A stretch of 64,000 nucleotides of DNA from Owenia fusiformis (lineage: Eukaryota > Annelida > Polychaeta > Sabellida > Oweniidae), in the NCBI GenBank assembly GCA_903813345.2, contig CAIIXF020000004.1:21052477-21116476 (forward strand), given 5' to 3'. The position numbers were made by a program, and so were the translations under genes. The notes below the pieces were generated by a model that had not been told where the DNA came from, did not search any database, and saw only the letters and a program-made list of their open reading frames with translations. This document shows, in pieces, positions 34,801-42,639 of the stretch. Within the stretch, counting starts at the first letter, position 1. Each line of letters opens with the position of its first letter.

Positions 34801-37800
34801 GTAGGAGTAAGGGCTATAAGGCTAACGAGTATACATATATTTGTAGGAGTAAGGGCTATAAGGCTTATGAGTATACATGTATTTGTAGGAGTAAGGGCTA
34901 TAAGGCTAACGGGTATACATATATTTGTAGGAGTAAGGGCTATAAGGCTAACGAGTATACATATATTTGTAGGAGTAAGGGCTATAAGGCTAACGAGTAT
35001 ACATATATTTGTAGGAGTAAGGGCTATAAGGCTAACGAGTATACATATATTTGTAGGAGTAAGGGCTATAAGGCTAACGAGTATACATATATTTGTAGGA
35101 GTAAGGGCTATAAGGCTAACGAGTACACATATATTTGTAGGAGTAAGGGCTATAAGGCTTATGAGCACAAAGGAAGGGAAACACCACTTGGGAAAACTTT
35201 GCCTGCCGGAATTTTTGTAGAAAATCTGGAGATGGCCATGACTAAACCAAGGAGCCTGGATGATATATACAGAAAACTGCAAGAAGGTGAGTTTAATACC
35301 TTCTGATATGAAGTGAGGGGAATTGGGGGGGAGGTTGAGCACCCCTGGCCAAAAATCATGCAGATTTTCACTATTTTGGCACTTTAGAATTGCTTTTGGC
35401 CTAAAATTGTCAAATTTGAACTGCCCCCCTCCCCTGGTAATTAAAAAACTGAAACCCTCCATGGCAAAAACTGGGTTTTCCGTAATTTGACCAAGAATGG
35501 GGAAAGGATGTCTTTTAGGGCATTATGGTTTTTGTGGATTCATGATATTTCAATTTTTTCTGGGGGCATACCCCAGACCCCCATTTTCAATTCTTTTCTG
35601 GGGGGTCCTAGCTTGTGGCACTCTGCACCGTCATCACTTTGTGTGGACGCATTGGCGCCAAAACCGACGGGCCTGTTATCAAGAGGCTGGGTTGTCTCTA
35701 TAATCATGGAGATTTTCCACCAAATTTAAAATTTACACTGTAGCCTATTGATATTAAGTAATACCTGGCAATCTTCTAATTATGACTAAAGGAAAAAAAT
35801 TAAAGATTAAACTTCAAACTAAATCAATAGAGCCTTTAATAAAAAACAAACCAATACTTAAAATCTTTAAATCATAAACTGATGTCTCTATTGCATATTT
35901 TGATATTTCAGGTATTGCTAAAGATCAAAGTTGTCGGAACATTATGTTTCCCGAGGTAACCAAAGACTTGTCTCAGAGAAGAACATTATGGGATCCTATA
36001 TGTAAATCTGAAGACCTGCAGACTCACTTTTCCAGACTTTCATTGATTCAGCAGTTTAAAGATATGCATCGTAAGTTACATTTTAGTAAACTATTGAGGG
36101 GAGGCATCAAAAGTTCGATGTCGGATCGGAAACTAAATAAATCTAGTTTTGACTCTGACCCCCCCTCCCCCAAAAACTAAATACCATGAAAGTTGATCGC
36201 TGACTTCCAGTTTGAGAATTTGAAAAATTATTGCCAAACACGCTCTAGTTTTTGTTAATTCCTATCGTAATTTGCGGCTTTTAACAACTATTGATAGAAT
36301 AGAATCCATTGGAATGATCTTGACGAAGAAAGCATCAGGTAAAATCTTTTAATAACCATTCCAAGGCATTCTGAGTCGAAATTGCCCAAAATTTGAAATG
36401 TTGAAATTTGTCAGATAGCAAACTGAAATGGGTTTGAACCCCCTCCCCCTAACTAGATTTATTTAGTTTTCTATCCGACATTGAACTTTTGATGCCTCCC
36501 CTAAGCTTCACATTTAACAAAACATGCAATAGAACAAATCTCTCTTTTGGTTGTATTAACCTATTTATACCTGCGTATGTTATTTCAGAGCCTCCTGATA
36601 TTTTATGTTGCACTCTTCCTGATGTTGGAGTAGAAATACAGGTATGGTTTATCACTTTAAAAATACATTTTGTGAGGCCTTGGAAAATTGTCAACATTTA
36701 GAACACACATGAATCTAAAAATGTAAATGTAAATTCAAGATTCTAAAAATATGTAAATTGTTAAAACACTAGTCTTCTTTCATCAAGCCAATATTGCTGC
36801 ATGTATCAGTGTACGAGGGTTGTCTCAGAAGTAATGCATTACATATTACATATAGTGCATTGTTTCTTGGACAACCCTCGTATAGTCTACACCAGTACCT
36901 TCCAGTCTTTCTGAGGAATTTCGTCATGTTCAGGCTCATAGATTGAGGGATATAATAGAATATTATAACACCAAATAATTGCACTTTGAATTGCTAAAAT
37001 ATTCTGATTGCATATTCCATTTGCATTGTCAAGGCCCTATGTCAGACAAAATGAGTGACGTGGAGAAATCATCTCCTCCTCAATGTAACTGATTTTGTCC
37101 TATTTACGGCCATGATTATACATATTATAGGTGAAATGTACCAGCCCAGTGTTGTTTTCAAATGTGTTGGAGATAATAGTGGATACACACGACACCCCTG
37201 ATGCTTCTAACTGTAGATCTTGGGTCACAGATGTCCCTGTGGTAGGTCCATGTTTCTTTTTTCTTGGCTTGTTGAAAATTATTTAAATCCCCCATCCTTG
37301 TTATAATTTGCAAATGTCACAGATGATAATGATTTATATGACACCATTGTACATCTGACTGTAGAGCTTGGGTTACAAATGTCCCTACAATGGAAGGTTC
37401 TTGTTTTTCTTGCCCCCCCCCCCTCTTTCAAAGGTCACAGATGATAGTGGATTATAGGTTTATGTAAATTAAAATGCACCTATTTATTAAAGTGACATAA
37501 TGTATAATACTATTGTTTTCCAGCATGTCTCTGTTGAGGGAGGAGAATCTACTGTGCTGTATCACCCTCCGCACAGTGTCACAATTACTTGCATAAATGA
37601 CATTCAAAAACTTAAGGTAACAAAACAGTTGCTTTATATAGATAGATCAATAGATGGCAGGAGTAACTTGATCACGCTAGGTTGATTTACATATAGAATA
37701 CATACAACTAATTAAAGTCATTTAATTTGTAGACAGCAAGATGGTCCTGTTAAATTTCAGATTGTGGCTTAACTTTAAGATTGTGTCTATTAAAACCTTT

Positions 37801-38172
37801 ACCATAAAACAAAAATCCCATAAGTTAAACAAAGATTTTATTTGTCCCTAGACTAGCAACTTATACTTTTTTTTATCTTAAAGGTGTGTTGAAGGGGCTA
37901 ATAACAAAATCATATATATATTTTTTTTCCAGGGAGATCTTAATATTGGAGTCATGGTTACATACGTAAACAGAAATGGAGAAACTAAGGAAATTAAGGT
38001 GCCTATGAATCTTGGACGCCCTCTAGTGTCAGTCTTGGAACTTTGGCGCAATGGAGAAGAGCAAATTAAAGAGCAAGTGGGAGGGGGACAGCAGGCTGTT
38101 GAAAATGATGAACATAACCTAATGCCAGCTGTTTCTCTGCTCTCTGATGCCCTGAATAAACAGTCACTGTGA
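16760..38172 (+). CDS. MALT1: MALT1 paracaspase gene, 17 coding exons
   Basis: MALT1 is the Arg-specific paracaspase scaffold that links CARD-coiled-coil/BCL10 complexes to NF-kB signalling in the cytoplasm. Joined exons: 16760-16862, 18279-18417, 21618-21781, 22688-22859, 24396-24523, 27949-28172, 28471-28732, 29515-29658, 30070-30273, 30771-30957, 31588-31665, 35141-35286, 35912-36070, 36589-36641, 37131-37241, 37524-37616, 37933-38172. All phases agree and the total is 2607 nt (868 aa); human MALT1 is 824 aa. Order: acidic N-terminus, death domain (about 40-135), Ig (136-235), Ig (260-345), Ig (351-440), caspase-like (446-650), C-terminal Ig-like (about 700-820). Catalytic His521 (VGHGF) and Cys573 (LDICRE) are present. 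Asp471, Asp571 and Glu610 align with the acidic residues that bind P1 Arg in human MALT1. Three introns carry arrays built from splice junctions. The first exon is the least certain; translation could start at 18281. Confidence 0.9.
16863..18278 (+). other. MALT1 intron 1
   Basis: Non-coding AT-rich sequence. The long inverted repeat at 18165-18237 lies near its 3' end. Two AGs compete: tttacag at 18271 and gag at 18278. Only the second keeps exon 1 in frame, because an in-frame TGA lies between them. Confidence 0.4.
18165..18237. repeat. Perfect 34-bp palindrome within a 73-bp inverted repeat
   Basis: The core 18184-18217 is perfectly self-complementary about AAGCTT (arms agggctaggcacaaaag). 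Outer flanks aataaacc / ggtttatt and atcga / tcgat extend the pairing. It looks like a tiny MITE or strong hairpin, about 40 bp before exon 2. Confidence 0.8.
18279..18417 (+). CDS. MALT1: MALT1 exon 2 (death domain, first half)
   Basis: Encodes MIQWEEMIYSGIPPEQ then LTSILDGG and QNWRALIANIPGNIY, the first helices of the death domain. It ends in phase 2 at ACAA | GTAAGT. An in-frame ATG at 18281 is preceded by TGA and is the fallback start if exon 1 is not used. The last 18 or so bases and the donor are the founder unit of the adjoining 41-bp array. Confidence 0.85.
18400..20235 (+). repeat. 41-bp minisatellite derived from the exon 2 donor
   Basis: About 40 tandem copies of a 38-42 bp unit. 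The consensus core is accaggaaatatttacaag followed by taagtcatcaagctagcttt. The first member is the real exon end (acctggaaatatttacaag|taagtccaagctag). Many copies keep an ACAAGTAAG donor-like motif; others are changed to gcaagttttag or attagttagtc. In the exon frame TAA follows at once, so use of a later copy would truncate the protein. Confidence 0.9.
20273..21595 (+). mobile_element. 5'-truncated non-LTR retrotransposon (LINE) in MALT1 intron 2
   Basis: Contains the 3' part of a reverse-transcriptase ORF, a 3' UTR and a simple tail of repeated actaa units (21565-21590). No recognisable RT catalytic core remains, so the copy is truncated. Its A-rich coding bias differs from the host exons. 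Confidence 0.8.
20288..21377 (+). pseudogene. LINE reverse transcriptase C-terminal part, frameshifted
   Basis: Frame 1 (20288-20725) starts MQEQLNIVNRWCYKWRLNVN and contains ISKTKIMHF and YTYLGITFTQHG, the region just after the catalytic palm in Jockey/CR1/RTE-type RTs. A shift near 20690-20725 moves to a second frame (to 21377). That frame continues through a Lys-rich stretch to a C-terminal Cys/His motif (CTLCKSGNIEDEEHFIFNC), typical of these ORFs. The shift and truncation make it a pseudogene. Confidence 0.8.
21618..21781 (+). CDS. MALT1: MALT1 exon 3 (death domain, second half)
   Basis: Encodes DYEVEEFARELHQG, LLHDLSSRLYTVKDLAQFLK and ALELLDYY, the last death-domain helices; the KDLAQFL and ALELL pattern parallels the end of the human MALT1 death domain. 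It begins in phase 2 after ctttag and ends in phase 1 at GTGAGT. Confidence 0.9.
22688..22859 (+). CDS. MALT1: MALT1 exon 4 (Ig domain 1, first part)
   Basis: Encodes EPPRIVKNMPETLVG, VRLCCQVTAVPPPNFQWF and SETLIIENL. The first Ig cysteine (LCC) and the core Trp (QWF) are present. The EPP start and spacing match human Ig1. Phase 1 to phase 2. Confidence 0.92.
23936..24012. mobile_element. Terminus of the AGGGGAGGC element family
   Basis: The end (tttgaagcctcccct on the plus strand) and the adjoining actagatttatttagt block match the ends of the complete element at 36097-36502. Only one end is present, directly before the pentanucleotide array. Confidence 0.5.
24018..24270. repeat. (ATACA)n microsatellite
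   Basis: About 50 units of a pentanucleotide (aatac/atacaa register) with scattered changes, in MALT1 intron 4. It opens long meaningless frames on both strands. Confidence 0.95.
24396..24523 (+). CDS. MALT1: MALT1 exon 5 (Ig domain 1, second part)
   Basis: Encodes QTDAGSYICRIDNGK, with the D-x-G-x-Y-x-C signature carrying the second Ig cysteine, then VIFSKWCKLKM, close to the human FSQWSQLDV strand. Phase 2 to phase 1. Confidence 0.92.
24677..27035. repeat. 28-bp minisatellite in MALT1 intron 5
   Basis: About 84 copies of a 28-bp unit built on caatttaacacatagctca. Two main unit types alternate irregularly, one continuing atccatgta and the other gtccataca. Rarer types have acacatctc or acatcactc. 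It is not related to a flanking exon. Confidence 0.95.
27109..27410. mobile_element. MITE-like block with internal 80-bp repeats
   Basis: Starts tacagtagagcctgtgtaag and ends in a related inverted ttctgta. Inside, a unit with gttccacttacagaggttca and acatggagtcaatgggctac is repeated about three times. A Tc1/mariner-type origin is possible. Confidence 0.5.
27949..28172 (+). CDS. MALT1: MALT1 exon 6 (linker and Ig domain 2, first part)
   Basis: Encodes a Cys/Asn-containing linker (AGCQNNPVVILE), then APVITQQPKSQTVY, FNLICQATGSPPISYKWYKD and ELTCQLK. It has the Ig cysteine and Trp pair. Starts in phase 1 and ends in phase 0. Confidence 0.92.
28471..28732 (+). CDS. MALT1: MALT1 exon 7 (end of Ig 2, start of Ig 3)
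   Basis: Encodes RAEDNGLYHCDVSN (D-x-G-x-Y-x-C, closing Ig 2). After LPQIYKHPDPKSISIG it opens a new Ig with AYFSCKARG and YQWFKAG. This third Ig before the caspase domain has no counterpart in human MALT1, which has two. Confidence 0.92.
28780..28828 (+). repeat. Dispersed 49-bp repeat, copy 2
   Basis: Nearly identical to 7954-8002 (taccctttgcattcgtttga and on to cgtctt). Lies 48 bases after exon 7. Confidence 0.55.
29515..29658 (+). CDS. MALT1: MALT1 exon 8 (end of Ig 3)
   Basis: Encodes YTDPDICIPIESED, then QEGRYYCEVSNDKFG with the second Ig cysteine, then AILRVLPSKQF leading to the protease domain. Phase 1 to phase 1. Confidence 0.9.
29712..29802. repeat. 47-bp tandem duplication in intron 8
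   Basis: The word aagattgtaattactgaatt plus the following gtaataatgtaataatta occurs twice in tandem. No function seen. Confidence 0.8.
30070..30273 (+). CDS. MALT1: MALT1 exon 9 (caspase-like domain, first part)
   Basis: Encodes DKVALLIGNLYYRNG, the first strand of the paracaspase fold, then APKFDITTMRNLLEKQNF and the LTEMVNAI helix, ending KGVY. Asp471 (KFD) aligns with human Asp365 of the Arg-binding S1 pocket. Phase 1 to phase 1. Confidence 0.95.
30590..30736 (-). mobile_element. tRNA-derived SINE in MALT1 intron 9
   Basis: On the minus strand the head has a Ser/Leu-tRNA-like box A (TGGCCGAGAGGG, 30729-30718) and box B (GAGTTCGAGAC, 30666-30656) at tRNA spacing, with a GTCGAGT start. An unrelated tail follows toward 30590. 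It lies 34 bases before exon 10. The D and anticodon arms are not convincing for a working tRNA gene. Confidence 0.65.
30771..30957 (+). CDS. MALT1: MALT1 exon 10 (catalytic His and Cys)
   Basis: Encodes VFYFVGHGFETGGQCFLAPS with catalytic His521, and LNVFFLDICRE with catalytic Cys573. Asp571 two residues before it aligns with human Asp462 of the S1 pocket. The 52-residue His-Cys distance is close to human. Phase 1 to phase 2. Confidence 0.97.
31414..31614 (+). repeat. 67-bp triplication carrying the exon 11 acceptor
   Basis: Three perfect tandem copies start at 31414, 31481 and 31548. Each holds the pyrimidine tract, the cttacag acceptor and the first 27 nt of exon 11. Acceptors would open at 31454, 31521 and 31588. 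Because 67 is not a multiple of three, the first two run into TGA in the next copy; only 31588 gives a productive exon. Confidence 0.95.
31588..31665 (+). CDS. MALT1: MALT1 exon 11
   Basis: Encodes HDSGIDEILPEYDVKK and MYIFYAT, the strand after the catalytic loop; IFYAT parallels human FGYAT. Phase 2 at both ends; the donor is AC | GTAAGT. Confidence 0.95.
31847..33113. mobile_element. 1.27-kb non-autonomous element with 5-bp target duplication
   Basis: Ends CAGGGCCGT and ACGGGCCTG are inverted repeats flanked by CGCAG on both sides (31842-31846, 33114-33118). The interior has poly-C and poly-T runs and at least two copies of a roughly 350-bp block (cactttgaaagtgcccagaa at about 31970 and 32290). 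No transposase is seen. Confidence 0.7.
33120..33610 (+). mobile_element. Second LINE 3' end in MALT1 intron 11
   Basis: The frame 33138-33395 reads KWINKLDNYQKIF, ARHDHNTRNKD, VRTNYGISMLTFTTPTIWNR and LPNKIKSS. The H-x-T-R-N/S plus later G-x-x-x-x-x-x-P-x-x-W-N-x-L-P pattern is the usual C-terminus of Jockey/CR1-type RTs. An aataaataataataa tail follows. It is truncated at its 5' end. Confidence 0.75.
33912..35165 (+). repeat. 42-bp minisatellite derived from the exon 12 acceptor
   Basis: Thirty copies, the last being the exon itself. Each has the acceptor-like tatacatatatttgtag followed by gagtaagggctataaggct, the first bases of exon 12. Unit variants end aacgag, aacggg or tatgag, and cat(a/g)ta. 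In exon frame a unit reads SKGYKA, N/Y, E/G, YT, Y/C, ICR. The copy at 34701-34710 has lost one base, creating TAA at 34705 and a shift. The ten pseudo-acceptors opening exons at 34721 to 35099 keep an open, in-phase path. Confidence 0.95.
35141..35286 (+). CDS. MALT1: MALT1 exon 12 (end of caspase-like domain)
   Basis: With AC from exon 11 it encodes TSKGYKAYEHKG, then LPAGIFVENL, MAMTKPRSLDDIYRKLQE. Glu610 aligns with human Glu500 of the S1 pocket, and AGIFVENL with NGIFMKFL. The acceptor is the thirtieth copy of the 42-bp array, so the 5' boundary could vary by 42-nt steps in transcripts. Confidence 0.9.
35912..36070 (+). CDS. MALT1: MALT1 exon 13
   Basis: Encodes DQSCRNIMFPEVTKDLSQRR, then TLWDPICKSED and a Leu/Phe helix (FSRLSLIQQFKDMH). 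It corresponds to the stretch between the protease domain and the C-terminal Ig of human MALT1. Phase 1 to phase 1. Confidence 0.9.
36097..36502. mobile_element. 406-bp element with about 55-bp terminal inverted repeats
   Basis: The left end is aggggaggcatcaaaagttc and the right end its complement; the inner arms share actaaataaatctagttt. It lies in MALT1 intron 13, about 27 bases after the donor. A related end is at 23936-24012. No coding content. Confidence 0.75.
36589..36641 (+). CDS. MALT1: MALT1 exon 14 (53 nt)
   Basis: Encodes PPDILCCTLPDVGVEIQ, matching the human PPEIIMCDAY start of the C-terminal Ig-like domain. Phase 1 to phase 0. Confidence 0.88.
36814..36880. mobile_element. 67-bp mariner-type mini-MITE
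   Basis: Flanked by TA on both sides. The ends cgagggttgtctcagaagta and its complement (tgg acaaccctcg) leave almost no interior. In MALT1 intron 14. Confidence 0.75.
37131..37241 (+). CDS. MALT1: MALT1 exon 15
   Basis: Encodes VKCTSPVLFSNVLEIIVDTH, then DASNCRSWVTDVPV, a strand pair of the C-terminal Ig-like domain. Phase 0 at both ends. Confidence 0.88.
37524..37616 (+). CDS. MALT1: MALT1 exon 16
   Basis: Encodes HVSVEGGESTVLYHPPHS then VTITCINDIQKLK, with a Cys on a predicted beta strand. Phase 0 at both ends. Confidence 0.88.
37933..38172 (+). CDS. MALT1: MALT1 exon 17 (last coding exon)
   Basis: Encodes GDLNIGVMVTYVNRNG, VPMNLGRPLVSVLEL and a short acidic tail ending NKQSL. NLGRPLVSVL parallels human NVGKPLIAKL. 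The tail after the Ig-like domain is about 45 residues, much shorter than in human, and has no clear TRAF6-binding PxExx(aromatic/acidic) motif. Stop TGA at 38170-38172. Confidence 0.92.
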   Translation, partial: GDLNIGVMVTYVNRNGETKEIKVPMNLGRPLVSVLELWRNGEEQIKEQVGGGQQAVENDEHNLMPAVSLLSDALNKQSL

Positions 38173-39895
38173 GGGGCCAGTGTAACTATAACTATGCCCT
38201 AGTATTTATTATGGTGATATTGTTATAATCTCCAACTTTTTTGTGGCAGCAGTTGTTGTTTGGAGGTTGGTTTTCAGAGTTTTGCGTTCTACATCTGTAA
38301 CAAATGGCAGGTGGTGACATTTTGCATGTTAATGCCTTGTTTTTCCCATTCTTTAATGGGCCCATATTGGCCCTGTTTGTTAGGTGTATACAGCTGTGTA
38401 ACAGCTGCAATTTGGTCACCACTGGACTGGAATGGAGGTTGCTGATTGGATATAAACTGAGAGGGAAAATAGATGGACCATAAGTGGCTAGTTTTAGCCA
38501 AATGTTTTCACATATGTTCTTGAGGGAGATATCTTTTAATTGAAAGAAATACAATCAGAAAAATAAAATTGCCATCAAGATATCAATGGAGTTTCATCAA
38601 TCTATTTTAAGTGTACTGTTTTAGTGCCACCACCAAGAAGTTTTGATGTTAGATGCATCATTTTTGTGATTTTTCATCTGTACAAATTGTTATTTTTGTT
38701 AACATTTGTAATAATGACATAATAATATTTTAATCAATCTGCTTTGTTAACAAATGTGGATGGGTAGTCTAGCCATTGTGGAAATGAATTGTGTGTAGGA
38801 TAAAACTAGCTCTTGATCATGTTATATACTTTTGTGTAGTATAGGATTTGTGAGATTCTTGCATCCGGGACAGCCAAATACAAATTAGGATTCTGAATAT
38901 GTGCTTTATATGATAACTTAGTGCAATTAAGGGATGTTTGTAATTGTTACAGTAAATAGTAGAAATATATTCTATATACATACTACTTTTATTTTTCAAT
39001 GAAAAAATATGTGATTTTTTGTTTCACCATTTCAATGATTTTCATTAAAGGGGCAACAAGGTCTGTAGAGAAAAAATTTGAAATTTTTTACTTTTTCTGA
39101 GCTATCAGGGCAACATTTGGCATACCTATTTTCTTGAAATGTATGGATAAACTATCTATTTCAGCATTAAGAAGTGTGAATTCAGTTCAAAGCTTCTATA
39201 AAGGGAGTCCCACTTAAAGATTTTTAACTTCCATCATGCTTCAAGAGGAATATCAGCTGAAATGATGTTCATCCAGGGGGTTTCTTTGGAGAAAATAAAA
39301 ATATATGCCAGTCTTGATGAAATATCCAAACTTGAATATATTTTGACACTGGTTCATGATCGTTGAATGGCCCCTCTGCACTAATTGTTGCACCTTTAAA
39401 TTAAGTCTGTACTGTATATGCCTTATTCATTCTTTAGGTAAGATCTCTCACAAGCTCATGGTTGGTTGTAAGAATATCCCCTCTTATATTGATTTGTGGC
39501 ACCCAACTCAAAGAGGGAATTCACCCAGGTGCTTAGACTGATCTATCTTTCATGCTTGAACATGCTTGAAAATCCATTTCAAAGATTCCATAACTTGCTA
39601 TTATAGGTCTAGTCAAAAGCCATTCTGATGTTAGAATGTTAAAAAATCATAAAAAATGTACAAAGCAGGCCTTTGTAATTTTCTTTAATGAACTCATTCG
39701 ATTATTGGCTTGCAATTAGCATAATATTCTGTATGCATAGTGTAGACAGTGTACATAACTACATGCATTCAATCTTGAATCTTTCACTTTTCTTCATGGC
39801 CTATTTTGAGTTTACTCGAGGAAAGTTGTTTCTAGTCTCTGCTTAATTTATAATAATAGAGTAGTTCGAAATAAGCAAAATTAAATTACATGTAC
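38173..39895 (+). other. MALT1 3' UTR and intergenic sequence
   Basis: An AATAAA signal near 38561-38566, about 390 bases after the stop, is the first good polyadenylation signal. Beyond about 38.6 kb no gene is seen. Confidence 0.45.
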
Positions 39896-39897
39896 TA

Positions 39898-40522
39898 CAG
39901 GGTGTTTCATAGTATGCAACCCTCCCCCCCCCCCATAAACTCATACATGTTGCATTGCCATCCTATCATCTTATATATCATTTTGTTCCTTGTGGAAAGT
40001 TACATAAGATTGCAAAGTTTCAGAAACCAGTGGTGCCCGTGAAAAAAGTTACAAGGTATCAAAGTATGTGGGTACGGGTCATTTCAAGGGGAATTTCTGG
40101 TAGTTTCGAGGGCAATTTTTAGGAAAAATTTAGTTTCTGTATTGCAAATTTCTAGCAGTTGTCATCATGGCAGAGTTCAGTGCACAGGGGTGTGATAGTT
40201 ATGCACAAAGATATAGATAGGATTCATGCAGTGGCTTATAGGGAGGTTAGGGACCCTGGTGCTATCTCTATCACTAAATATGGGTATGAGAAAAGTGAAC
40301 AGATCACCGGACTGAGTCAAAAAATGACCTGAAGTTACCCTATAATTGACCCCATACCCACAAACCTTGATACATTGTATCTTTTCTCAGGTAAACCCCT
40401 TGATTCTGAAACTTTGCAATTTTATGTAACTTTCAATAAGTAACAAAATGATATATAACATGATATGTTAGCAATGCTACATGTATGAGTTTATGAGGGG
40501 TGCATACATATGTAACACCCTG
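39898..40522. mobile_element. 625-bp element with about 200-bp inverted repeats
   Basis: TA flanks both sides. The ends are cagggtgtt and its complement; arms share cataaactcatacatg, atatatcattttgtt and agttacataa. No transposase. It may belong to a Tc1/mariner-like or ISL2EU-like group. The element at 48211-48796 has the same first seven bases. Confidence 0.75.
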
Positions 40523-40735
40523 TACATTAACTTACAATAACATGCTTAAACAACAAAATACAAGAAACATAGATTTCTTAGCAGAATGTTTTATTTTATA
40601 TTTTCTCATCATTACATGTATATTATATGTAGATATATATTTTTACAATTCATATGTTAAAAATAAAATATTGCAATATTTTAGTCGGGATGGTGTCCAA
40701 ATATCAACAGATATGGAAAAGTGAATTAACCTTGT

Positions 40736-41393
40736 CACTGGCAGATCTGGAGGGGGGGCTGGGGCCCGGGGGTGGGCCCAAAAAAAAATTGGGTCCAAAA
40801 AATTTGGGGGGAAAACAGGCCTTAATTTTTGGTCATTATTGGGTCTTTTAAGGATTTATTTTTTAATTTCAAGTCAAATTTTGGTGAAAATGGGCCTCAA
40901 ATTTCAAAAGGACGATTCTCGGTTTGGAGAACTAAGTTCATCAATCTAAATGAGCATTATCCCTGCTTCGGACATATTTGATTTTTTTACATAACATAAA
41001 TTTGAATGTCTTCTTTTGAATAGTCATAATTTAATTTGGGTAATATTTCTAGATTTTTCGCAAAAAAAATATTAGCGCAGTACACTGATGAACTTCTTTC
41101 CCCAAATCGAGACTTGTATTTTATTGAATCGGTCTAATTGAGCGTTATCCCTGCTTCAGACCTATTTGTTATTTTTACATCTTGTAGATTTAAATGTCCT
41201 CTTTTGAATATTCATAGTTTAATTTGGGTAATATTTCTATATTTTTCATTAAAAAAATCATTAGCCCAGGAGACTGTTCTCCAAACCGAGAATCGTCCTT
41301 TGGGCCAACTTTTGGGTTTTAGGGGCCCAAATTTTTTTTCTCTGACCTGAAATTTGCCCCCCCCCCCCTTGTTGGTTCCCAGATCTGCCCCTG
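40736..41393. mobile_element. 658-bp GGGCCC-rich element with 5-bp target duplication
   Basis: Inverted ends cactggcagatctgg / ccagatctgcccctg are flanked by CTTGT (40731-40735, 41394-41398). A second palindromic element, 40907-41301 with ends aaggacgattctcggtttgg, sits inside it and has an internal duplication of about 190 bp. A relative lies at 13880-14173. Confidence 0.75.
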
Positions 41394-41398
41394 CTTGT

Positions 41399-42600
41399 TA
41401 TAGTTTGAAACCCCCTTTCTTCCCTACTGAGTTAATACACGATTATTAACTAGGCCCAAAAAACAATATTTTACACTTAATGACCTTCCACTAACAAACT
41501 TATTTCATTCTTCCACAATGTTGACATATTTGGTCACCATCCTTAAGTGATGTCATGATATTATTGTATAATTGAGCATCGCTATTTATACAGCTTTAAA
41601 ATGATAAATATAGTCAATAAATACAAAAATGTTGATTATAACACAATTTGCTTTTGTTACTTGTAAATTATAAATAATGTACAATTACAGTGGTGTATCC
41701 TAGATGTAAAATATGTGAAGCAAATTTTAATTACTTCCACTATCAATGGACAACTATAACAATATTTTCTGAAAATATCAAAGCTTATACATCATTCTAA
41801 TATGATATGTGACATCACAATAGCTAGAACAATTGATTTACTAATCTATATTGGAGTATGTATGACTAGTACTAGACCTTTAAAATTCATAAATAGTTGT
41901 TTTTTGTCTGTTTATCCACAGACCTGAAGAAAGTCTGTGGTTTATCATATTAGAATCGTAACAGAGGCCTTGATTTCATAATTTATGGCAAATATTGACC
42001 TCATATTTTATTCTGGCCATTGTCAAGGACCTCAATTGCTATGTGATTTGGGTATTTTAACTGGGCTTTTAACAATGAACAGAATAAAATATTTGATCAT
42101 ATATTGTGCCATAATCATAAAATCTTGGTCTTTAAATGTTAAAAGTTCACAAATCTATCAGGCAAGTGCCACATAACATTTTTAAGGCATTTTTTCAAAC
42201 CATCATATCAACAAAAATGAAGTGTTATCAAAATCTATTGATGGTGTAAGTTTCAGATCAATTTTAAAAATTAGTATTTAAGATTCATACCTATATCTAC
42301 TTTCTAATATATTTTCCAAAAAGCATGAGTTAAATATGGATTAAAATATTCATTCGGCCTGTAAAATTGCTGAGGGTCTTAAAAATCATGTACTGGTTGT
42401 ACAAACAAAACATACATTTGATATGTTACAAATCAAGGCTTCATCATACATGTACATAATTAAAAATCAAAACACTGTTAAAGTTATGAAGAAATGACTC
42501 GTCCACTAATATTGCTTTCTGGACTACCTCCAGCAAATAAAATGTTGAGGAATAATAGGCTAGAGGGAACTTGGACAAAAGGCCCTAAAATCAAAAGTTT
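41399..42600. other. Intergenic, nothing recognised
   Basis: AT-rich sequence without convincing exons, array or element ends. Confidence 0.4.
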
Positions 42601-42639
42601 ATTGTACACTCTCCACAACGACATGTGTTTGGTACCAAA

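Noticed and set aside
33823-35462. Long open frames on both strands (up to 295 codons) over the 42-bp array
   Set aside because: The 42-bp period is a multiple of three, so most frames stay open by arithmetic. Only the exon 12 frame has a gene context.
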